From a cyanobacterium PCC 7702 (GTDB lineage Bacteria; Cyanobacteriota; Cyanobacteriia; Cyanobacteriales; Nostocaceae), in assembly GCA_000332255.1 (NCBI GenBank), contig KB235926.1, positions 3,081,882 through 3,145,881 on the forward strand: a DNA stretch of 64,000 nucleotides. Reading direction: 5' to 3'. Position 1 is the stretch's first letter, and the number at the start of each line of letters is the position of its first letter. A model generated the notes under the pieces. That model was not told the DNA's origin. It made no database searches and worked only from the letters and a program-made list of their open reading frames with translations. A program made the translations under genes and the position numbers. Positions 8,223-16,300 of this stretch are shown piece by piece.

Positions 8223-10076
8223 CTATTTATTGCCTGGTTCTGTGGTTGACGATGGCGAACGAAGCTGACTGTATTTAGATACTAAGTTTGCTAACAAAGG
8301 CAAATCTACTGGCTTAGAAATATACTCATCAAATCCGGTGGCAAGACACGTTTCGCGATCGCCTTTCATGGCCATTGCTGTTTGAGCAATGATTGGAATC
8401 GCTTGATACTTTGGGTCTGCTCGCAATCGCTTTACCAACGACAGACCGTTTTCATCGGGTAAACGTACATCTAGCAAAATTACTGTCGGTTGCATTTGAG
8501 CTAACACTTCCCACATTTGAGCAGCATTTTTCACACAAATCACCTCATACCCCAGGGACTGTAGATAATTTTGCATTAACTGGGCATGGCGGGGGTCGTC
8601 TTCCACTAGCAAAATCTCTGAAGCATAATTACAATTCGTGAGTTGTAAATTTCCTGTACCCTCCAGATCGGAGTTACCAGCGGACAGTTCCTTTGCAACT
8701 GGTGCTGTTTTTTGTTCCTCTTGCTGCTGTGTCTGTCGCAAAGGAAGTACAATAGTAAAGCGAGAGCCATTATTTACTTCCGATTCTACTTCTACCCAGC
8801 CACCGTGAAGTTGAGCAAGTTTTTGAGTTACTACCAATCCCAAACCCGTACCTTCTTCACAACCAGTATTAGCGATTTGAAAGTACGGTTGAAAAAGTTT
8901 AGCTTGCTGTTCTTTGGAAATACCGATTCCGGTGTCCCAAACAGTAAAGTGCATGAACGAACCGCTGGTTTTTACCTTTAAACCAACGCTACCTTTGTTT
9001 GTAAACTTGAGGGCGTTGAACAGCAAATTCAACAGCATTTGTTTTAATCGCAAAGAATCGGCAACTACGGTGGTAACATCCGGATCTAATTCCAGCAGTA
9101 GCTTCAATCCTTTATTAGCTGCTTTTTCCTTGACTAGTTTTAAAACATTGCTACACAGCGTTGGTAAATCGATTGTTTCCCACTGCATTTCCAATTGGTT
9201 GGCTTCAACTTTAGACAGATCCAAAATGTCGTTAATTAAAGCCAACAAATGCTTTCCACTAGACAAAATAATATTTAGATATTCCTGATGACGTTCTTTG
9301 TTTGGGTTATAGCCTTGTGCCAAAAGCAAATGGGTAAAACCGATAATAGAACTTAAAGGTGTGCGGATTTCGTGACTCGTGTTAGCCAAAAATTGATTTT
9401 TCAGTAAATTAGTGCGTTCTAGTTCTTGATTAAAGCGCTCTAACTGGTGGCAATGCTGCTGTAAAGATTGGATTTTCCTTAATTGAGCAATAATTGCGGC
9501 GCATTCTTTGGCAGCACGCTCCATCAATTCCGTTCTCAGGCGAATAAATATATCTGTTAGTGAAGGATAATCAGGTGGAACAGAAGCGGTGCTTAAAACT
9601 AACCAACCGATGGCTTGACCGTCAAAATCTTGCAAACACCAAGCATTGGGAGGTTGTTGTTTTTCCAAAAGCTGCAGCTGTTTAATATCTATCTGCTGTT
9701 CTAATTCTAATAGTGGTTTTTCTTGTTTGTCCTCTATTATTTTGGGCAGTGGAGAGGAACAATATTTCTTTTGTGGCGTATAAGCGATATAACCTACTTT
9801 ACAAACAGTTTTTTGTGGTTCTACAACTGCGATCGCTACCCTGCCTTGCTTTAATGCACTTTTGAGTTTGCTTACCACTGTTTGAAATATAGCTGCTTCT
9901 ACCGCTGCTATTGGTTGATTTTTAGTCAAAAAAGAAACAAGGCAATCCCTGAGGCTACTGTGCAACTTATTCAAGCTGCGTTCCAGCCACAACTCAGCTT
10001 GAAGTTTCTGAATTGTTAATTTCGCATCTATTTGTGAGTTCTGTTCTGGTAAGCTTGAATACTGCTGCATGGTCAA
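8223..10076 (-). CDS. Hybrid histidine kinase with C-terminal receiver
   Basis: A 617-residue soluble hybrid kinase. Residues 1-200 form an N-terminal region without a clear family match; it may be a degenerate GAF-like sensor. A short coiled coil leads to the HisKA box SHEIRTPLSSIIGF (His235). The HATPase has its N box LNLLFNALKFTN, G1 DTGIGI and G2 GTGLGL. After a linker follows a receiver with acidic VEDD, phospho-acceptor Asp536 (ILLDVRLP) and a SKP lysine. No transmembrane segments are seen, so sensing is probably cytoplasmic. No partner regulator is adjacent. The ATG is about 180 bases from the divergent permease gene. Confidence 0.92.
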   Translation of the reverse strand: MTMQQYSSLPEQNSQIDAKLTIQKLQAELWLERSLNKLHSSLRDCLVSFLTKNQPIAAVEAAIFQTVVSKLKSALKQGRVAIAVVEPQKTVCKVGYIAYTPQKKYCSSPLPKIIEDKQEKPLLELEQQIDIKQLQLLEKQQPPNAWCLQDFDGQAIGWLVLSTASVPPDYPSLTDIFIRLRTELMERAAKECAAIIAQLRKIQSLQQHCHQLERFNQELERTNLLKNQFLANTSHEIRTPLSSIIGFTHLLLAQGYNPNKERHQEYLNIILSSGKHLLALINDILDLSKVEANQLEMQWETIDLPTLCSNVLKLVKEKAANKGLKLLLELDPDVTTVVADSLRLKQMLLNLLFNALKFTNKGSVGLKVKTSGSFMHFTVWDTGIGISKEQQAKLFQPYFQIANTGCEEGTGLGLVVTQKLAQLHGGWVEVESEVNNGSRFTIVLPLRQTQQQEEQKTAPVAKELSAGNSDLEGTGNLQLTNCNYASEILLVEDDPRHAQLMQNYLQSLGYEVICVKNAAQMWEVLAQMQPTVILLDVRLPDENGLSLVKRLRADPKYQAIPIIAQTAMAMKGDRETCLATGFDEYISKPVDLPLLANLVSKYSQLRSPSSTTEPGNK

Positions 10077-10255
10077 CTAGACCGCTCAAAAAGTTTAGCT
10101 TTGCCCAAAGGTGCAAAGTTCATACTATGTATATTAACGCACTCTCATTCTTAAACTTATAAACTAAAACCGCTAGGATTGAGTCAGAAAGTCACACTTA
10201 GGAATTATTACCTGCAAAAACTATATCAGAATTGCTTCAAGCTTGCTGAAAAGTT

Positions 10256-11122
10256 ATGGACGCACAACTTACTCAATTAATTGTTAATGGTGTTGCAGTA
10301 GGAAGTATTATCGCTTTGGGTGCAGTAGGACTAACGCTTACCTATGGAATTCTACGATTATCAAACTTTGCCCATGGAGATTTTTTAACTTTAGGAGCTT
10401 ATTTGACATTACTGGCAAATTCCCTGGGGGTAAATATTTGGCTGTCTATGGTTGTAGCAGCTGTGGGAACAGTAGCGGTAATGCTGTTGTCGGAAAAAGT
10501 TTTGTGGTCGAGGATGCGTTCTGTCCGCGCTACTTCTACCACCTTGATTATTATTTCTATTGGACTGGCATTATTTCTTCGCAACGGTATTATCTTTATC
10601 TGGGGTGGCAGTAATAGAAATTACAATTTACCAGTACCCCAGGCTTTGAACATTTTCCATTTATACATACAGCAAAATCAAGTATTGGTTCTGGGTATAG
10701 CTGTAGTAGCAATAGTAGCGCTGCACTACCTACTGCAAAATACTAAAATTGGCAAAGCCATGCGAGCCGTTGCTGATGACTTGGATCTCGCCAGGGTTTC
10801 TGGTATTAATGTTGACCAAGTAATTGTGTGGACGTGGGTAATTGCCGGTAGTCTCACTTCCTTGGGTGGAAGCATGTACGGTCTGATCACTGCCGTTCGC
10901 CCTAATATGGGCTGGTTTTTAATTTTACCATTATTTGCCTCAGTAATTTTAGGTGGAATTGGCAATCCCTACGGCGCGATCGCTGCAGCTTTCATTATTG
11001 GTATTGCCCAAGAAGTGAGCACGCTTTGGCTGGGTTCTCAGTACAAACAAGGAGTAGCGCTGTTAATAATGATTATAGTGTTACTCATTCGTCCCAAAGG
11101 TTTGTTCCGAGGTACGATCTGA
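10256..11122 (+). CDS. natD: ABC transporter permease, LivH/NatD type
   Basis: A 288-residue polytopic permease of the branched-chain/neutral amino acid uptake class (HAAT). It starts with QLIVNGVAVGSIIALGAVGL and carries LSNFAHGDFLTLGAY and the EAA-like loop AVADDLDLARVSGINVDQVI. It ends with the conserved LLIRPKGLFRGTI. In Anabaena NatC and NatD are scattered and encoded apart from NatA, NatB and NatE, so an isolated permease fits NatD. A urea-type UrtB is less likely because such proteins are longer and sit in an urt operon. The symbol is inferred from family and context. Confidence 0.8.
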   Translation: MDAQLTQLIVNGVAVGSIIALGAVGLTLTYGILRLSNFAHGDFLTLGAYLTLLANSLGVNIWLSMVVAAVGTVAVMLLSEKVLWSRMRSVRATSTTLIIISIGLALFLRNGIIFIWGGSNRNYNLPVPQALNIFHLYIQQNQVLVLGIAVVAIVALHYLLQNTKIGKAMRAVADDLDLARVSGINVDQVIVWTWVIAGSLTSLGGSMYGLITAVRPNMGWFLILPLFASVILGGIGNPYGAIAAAFIIGIAQEVSTLWLGSQYKQGVALLIMIIVLLIRPKGLFRGTI

Positions 11123-11157
11123 GTAACACTACTACCTTTTTCCTGGTCTATACCTAT

Positions 11158-11292
11158 TTATTCAAGAATATGGAAATAATAGGCCGCCACAAGGAAGTTA
11201 ATAGCTAACAGAAACAATGCCCAACCCGTACGAAAGGGATAGGGAGGTTTAGCTGTAGTTGACTTAGCTACGGGTTTATCTGCTGTGGACAT
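11158..11292 (-). CDS. psaX: Photosystem I subunit PsaX, 44 aa
   Basis: A 44-residue, single-helix protein. It has a charged Ala/Lys/Thr-rich N-terminus and then the core YPFRTGWALFLLAINFLVAA, followed by YYFHILE. This closely matches the PsaX pattern I know from Thermosynechococcus (FRT-W--LLLAINFLVAAYYF). PsaX sits at the rim of PSI and helps hold a chlorophyll. The ATG (11290-11292) is preceded by AGGAGA nine bases upstream. It lies alone between natD and lipA. PsaX is found in only part of the cyanobacteria. Confidence 0.9.
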   Translation of the reverse strand: MSTADKPVAKSTTAKPPYPFRTGWALFLLAINFLVAAYYFHILE

Positions 11293-11425
11293 AACAAAGT
11301 TCTCCTAACTTCTGGACTTCTTCAGAAATACCAAACAGATGTCCCCATTTGCCAGATTCGTTAAAAATATTTTCGTGATTGTGGGTACTCTTACTCAAGA
11401 AAGAGGAAAACAACACAAAACTTAT

Positions 11426-12307
11426 TCAAGCTTCCTCTGCAGCATGGTAAGAACTGCGAACCAAAGGTGCAGAACGAACATGGCTAAATCCCATTTGTCT
11501 GGCGATCGCTCCTAATTCCTCAAACTCCGCTGGTGTCCAGTATTTTTGTACTGGTAAATGCTCTAATGAAGGACGCATGTACTGACCGATTGTCAGGCGA
11601 TCGCAACCTACTCGACGCAGATCTGCCATTGTTTCTATAACTTCTTCCCCTGTTTCTCCATGACCCAACATTAAACCAGACTTGGTAGGAATAGCAGGAT
11701 CGATTTCTTTAACAATTTGCAACACCCGCAGCGAGCGATCGTACTTTGCTCCCCGTCGAACTTTACCTGTTAGGCGTCGTACCGTCTCGATATTGTGATT
11801 GTAACAAGCTGGCTTGGCTTTAGCGATCGCAGCTATGGGCTGATACTCTCCGTAAAAGTCTGGAGTTAATACCTCTATTTGCGTATCCGGATTGAACTGG
11901 CGAATCGCCTCCATCGTTTTCACAAACCAACCAGCACCTCCATCACTAAGATCGTCCCGCGCCACAGAAGTTAGCACCACATAACGCAATTCCAACAGCT
12001 GCACTGCTTCTGCTACCTTTTGAGGTTCCTGAGGATCCAAAGGCATCGGCGCATGACCTTTATCAACTTGACAAAAGGCACAAGATCTAGTGCATGTCGG
12101 CCCCATGAGCAAAAAAGTCGCAGTTTTTTGGGCGTAGCACTCCCCCCGATTAGGACAACGTCCTTCCTCACAAATAGTATGAATTTGGCGCTGCTTGACG
12201 ATTTGTTGTACTTTCGACAGTTCACTAGCCCTACCGATAGGACGGCGCAACCATGTTGGCATAGCCGTGATTTCAGACTTGAGTTGCTTTGCTCTAGAAG
12301 TGGACAT
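11426..12307 (-). CDS. lipA: Lipoyl synthase
   Basis: A radical-SAM enzyme that inserts two sulfurs into protein-bound octanoyl groups to form lipoyl cofactors of 2-oxoacid dehydrogenases and the glycine cleavage H-protein. Auxiliary-cluster cysteines are in [12 protein letters not shown], and the radical-SAM triad is CTRSCAFC. The body contains [20 protein letters not shown] and TIGQYMRPS, and the C-terminus has the [16 protein letters not shown] block with the RSSY serine that ligands the auxiliary cluster. 293 residues, complete. Cyanobacteria often carry two lipA copies; only one is here. Confidence 0.97.
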   Translation of the reverse strand: MSTSRAKQLKSEITAMPTWLRRPIGRASELSKVQQIVKQRQIHTICEEGRCPNRGECYAQKTATFLLMGPTCTRSCAFCQVDKGHAPMPLDPQEPQKVAEAVQLLELRYVVLTSVARDDLSDGGAGWFVKTMEAIRQFNPDTQIEVLTPDFYGEYQPIAAIAKAKPACYNHNIETVRRLTGKVRRGAKYDRSLRVLQIVKEIDPAIPTKSGLMLGHGETGEEVIETMADLRRVGCDRLTIGQYMRPSLEHLPVQKYWTPAEFEELGAIARQMGFSHVRSAPLVRSSYHAAEEA

Positions 12308-12546
12308 AAATATCCAAACAAGTTTTACAAGAGTAAGGAAGCAGACTTATTACCTATTACCATGACATAAATTTTCAAAACCAATAAGCACCAGGTTTAA
12401 GTTAAGTATAATACCTTTATTGCTACGCTTCTCCTAGAAAATACTATCCCCCAATCAAGAGAAATATTAGATATAGTGGGAGCATTCAACAGTATTAATC
12501 GGCGAAATAGCCATCAAACCTAAAGTTTCTGTTAGAGTAAGCAGTC

Positions 12547-13119
12547 GTGACAAGTAACAAAATCCTAGTTATCGATGACACTACAGTAGTCAGGGTAAAA
12601 GTACGAGAAATGTTGCCTCCTGGCAACTTTGAGGTAATGGAAGCAAAAGATGGTATAGAAGGACTCAATCTCATCCGTCAAGAAAAATTCAGCTTAATCA
12701 TGCTGGATTTTTTGTTACCAAAAATGAGCGGCTGGGAAGTTTTTCAACAAATTCAATCTCAGCCAGAGCTCAAGAAGATTCCCTTGGTAATAATGTCTGG
12801 TCGCAAAGAAGAAGTGACAGAAAAAATCCCAGAACCCTTTGAAGGATTCGAATTTCTGGGCAAGCCTTTTGATCAAAAGCAACTACTTAATGCAATTAAA
12901 TCAGCTATGCTCAAGGCTAAACAACCGCGCCCAGAACCAACCCGAACCCCCACATCACCTACTGATAGCGGTATAGCAGCGACCATTGTCGGAACTACCT
13001 CCACCACTAACCAAATTCAAGCATTGAATGAAAAAATAACCGCTATGCAAGCAGAAATTGATAGCTTGAAAAAACAACTAGCTCAGGTGGTGAACTTTAT
13101 CAAACAGAAAATTAAATAG
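12547..13119 (+). CDS. Response regulator with C-terminal coiled coil
   Basis: A 190-residue protein with a receiver domain (1-120): acidic pair Asp10-Asp11, phospho-acceptor Asp54 in LIMLDFLLP, and Lys106 in FLGKPF. A Pro/Thr-rich linker (125-150) follows, then a short coiled coil (ALNEKITAMQAEIDSLKKQL). No DNA-binding or enzymatic output domain is present, so it probably signals by protein contact or dimerisation. It starts with GTG and ends in a clean terminator. The giant hybrid kinase lies downstream but after the terminator, so a partnership is only a possibility. Confidence 0.9.
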   Translation: MTSNKILVIDDTTVVRVKVREMLPPGNFEVMEAKDGIEGLNLIRQEKFSLIMLDFLLPKMSGWEVFQQIQSQPELKKIPLVIMSGRKEEVTEKIPEPFEGFEFLGKPFDQKQLLNAIKSAMLKAKQPRPEPTRTPTSPTDSGIAATIVGTTSTTNQIQALNEKITAMQAEIDSLKKQLAQVVNFIKQKIK

Positions 13120-13146
13120 CATTCCCTCTATAAACTTAAAGTCACC

Positions 13147-13169
13147 AGCCTGCACAAGCAGGCTTTTTT
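13147..13169 (+). terminator. Rho-independent terminator
   Basis: AGCCTGC (13147-13153), a four-base ACAA loop and GCAGGCT (13158-13164) form a perfect 7-bp stem followed directly by a T-run. It closes the response-regulator gene. Confidence 0.92.
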
Positions 13170-13387
13170 CATCTATATTTTTCATCTATAAAAATAAACT
13201 GTTATTTCCATATTTATATAGAAATAACAGCATTTAAAATCTATGTAACATCAATAAATTTCTATATAAAATCATAATTATAAGGTGTGTTTATATCTTT
13301 TTGATTGAGAAAAAATGACATGTTCTAGGCAATTTTGGGAATAATAATAACATATAATATAATCACACAATACATTAGTCTAGGTTA

Positions 13388-16300
13388 ATGAAAGGATCTT
13401 TAAAAACAAATCAATTTCTTCCAGGCTATAGCATTATTGAACAAATTTATTCAGGTACTAGAACAATTGTTTATCGCGGTATTAGGCAACAAGACCAAAA
13501 GCCTGTCATCATTAAAACGATGCGTAGCGAATATCCTAACTTGCATGAAATTGCCCAATTCCGCAATCAATATGCAATTACTAAAAATCTCAATCTTTCA
13601 GGTATTGTTAAAACCTATAGTTTAGAACACTATCGCAATCGATATGCCATAGTAATGGAAGACTTTGGCGGCATTTCCCTTCAGCAATGGATAGAACAAA
13701 ATAGAGACAAAACCCCTCTAAATCTAGAGCTTTTTATCGACATAGCTATCCAAATTGCCTCTATTCTTGACGGACTACATCGCCATCGCATTATTCACAA
13801 AGATATTAAACCAGCCAATATTCTGATTCACCCCAGCAGCAAAGAAGTCAGAATCATCGACTTCAGCATCTCTTCAGTGGTACCAACAGAAGCTCAAAGC
13901 TTAACAAATCTCAAAATATTAGAAGGTACTCTCAGTTACATTTCCCCAGAACAAACTGGACGGATGAATCGAGGTCTAGATTATCGTACTGACTTTTACT
14001 CCCTTGGAATCACCTTATTTGAACTTCTTACAGGACGGTTACCCTTTCCAAGCAGCGATCGCACGGAGTTAATCTATTGCCATATTGCCAAAGAACCACC
14101 ACGCGCAAACTCCATTAATCCCAACATTCCACCAATACTATCAGATATTATTGCCAAACTCATGGCAAAAAACGCCGAAGATAGGTACCAGAGTGCCTCA
14201 GGTTTAAAGCATGACTTGGAAATATGCAAGCAAAAATACCAAAAAACAAAAACAATAGACTCATTTGAATTAGCAACTAAAGATATTTCAGACCGTTTCC
14301 TTATTCCTGAAAAACTCTATGGACGTCACAGGGAAGTGGAAACTTTACTTGCTGCTTACCAACGCGTCACAGCTGGAAAAACAGAAGTGATACTGGTCAC
14401 TGGCGATCCTGGTGTGGGTAAAACAGCAGTTGTTAACGAAATTCACAAACCCATCCTCCGTCAGCGCAGCTACTTTATTAAAGGGAAATTTGACCAGTTC
14501 CAACGCAATATTCCTTTTTCAGCATGGTTAGAAGCCTTTCGAGATTTAATTAGACAGCTTTTAAGCGAATCTGACAAGGAAATTGAACAATGGAAAGCCA
14601 AGATCCTTTCAGCATTGGGCGATCAAGCTCAGGTTATTATTAATGTTATTCCCCAACTAGAACAAATTATTGGTCAACAGCCTCCTGTGGCTGAACTTCC
14701 TGGTATTCCGGCTGAAAATCGTTTTAATTTACTTTTCCAAAGATTTATTCAAGTCTTTAGTAATAAAGAGCGTCCTTTAGTTATCTTTTTAGATGACTTG
14801 CAATGGGCAGATACAGCTTCTTTAAGATTTATCGAGTTATTAATGAACTCGACTGACACTGCTTCATTTTTAAATACAAGCGAGCAGAGCAAAGAAACTA
14901 ACAACAGTATTTTACTCATTGGTGCCTACAGAGAGTGTGAAGTTTACCAGACACATCCTCTCTTTTTAACATTGAATAAAATTGAAAAAAGCGGAGTAAA
15001 AATTAATAAAATAGAATTAAAAAACTTGACTTTTAAGGATATCAATACTTTAATTGCTGATACTCTTCGTTGTCTTGATAACGTTGTAAATTCTCTAACG
15101 GAAATAGTCTTTGCCCAAACCAAAGGTAATCCTTTTTTTACCAATAAATTTCTTAGAAATTTATATAAAAATGGGTTAATTAATTTTAATTTTGACCGTG
15201 GCAACTGGCAGTATAATCTATCAGAAATAATGAAGTCATCTTTTACAGATGATGTTGTAGAATTTCTGGCATCTCAAATCAAAAAATTACCTACAGCTAC
15301 TCAAGAAGTCCTAAAATTAGCAGCATGTATAGGCAATCAATTTGACTTGAAAACTCTTGCTACAGTGCTTGCCAAAAATGGGACGAATACAGTAAAAGAT
15401 TTGTATCCGGCTTTACAGGAAGGCTTAATTACACCACAAAGTGAGGATGATAATTTAGTAACGGAAATTTTTAAAACTCAACAAGAAATTCAATTGTCAA
15501 TTAACGATTCTCAATTTCCCAAATATAAATTTGTTCACGATCGAGTCCAGCAAGCAGCTTATTCTTTAATTTCTCCAGAACAAAAACAGAGAATCCATTT
15601 AAAAATTGGGCAACTACTATTAAATGAAATTTCAGTTTTAGAACGAGAAGATAATATTTTTATTGTAGTTAACCAACTTAATCTGGCACAGGAATTAATC
15701 ACCGCACAGGTGCAAAGAGATGAACTAGCTCGGATGAATTTGCTTGCTGGACGCAAAGCTTTAGCATCAACAGCTTATGTAGCTGCAATGAAATATTTAA
15801 CTACAGGCATTAAATTATTAACAGATAATTGCTGGGAAAAAAACTATGAATTAACTCTAGCTTTATACGAAGCAGCAGCAAAAGCTGCATATTTAGCTGG
15901 TGAATTTGAACAGATGAAGCAATTTGTTCAAACAGTTCTGGTCAAAGCTAAAACACTACTAGACAAAGTCAAAATTTATGAAATTACAATTCAATCTTAT
16001 GGAGCGCAGAATCAAGCCAAGGAAGCTATTATTACAGCGTTGAAGATTTTAAAAGAATTGGGAGTAGAGCTTCCTGAGAATCCCACCCAATCAGAACTTC
16101 AAAAAGATCTGACAGAAATTTCATTAAATTTGGCTGATCGGAGTATTCAGGATTTAGTCGAGCTACCAAACATGAAGGAACCTCAAGCTTTGGCAGCTAT
16201 GCTCATACTCTCAAGGGTAATGTCCCTTGTTTATCAAGCTGCTCCGGAATTATTTCCTCTTTTTGCTTGTAAGCAAGTTGATTTATCGCTCAAGTATGGT

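Noticed and set aside
13850-13880. Loss of Ser/Thr kinase activity in the giant kinase because of DFS in place of DFG
   Set aside because: The metal-binding Asp is kept, and a variable third position is, as far as I recall, common in this kinase family.
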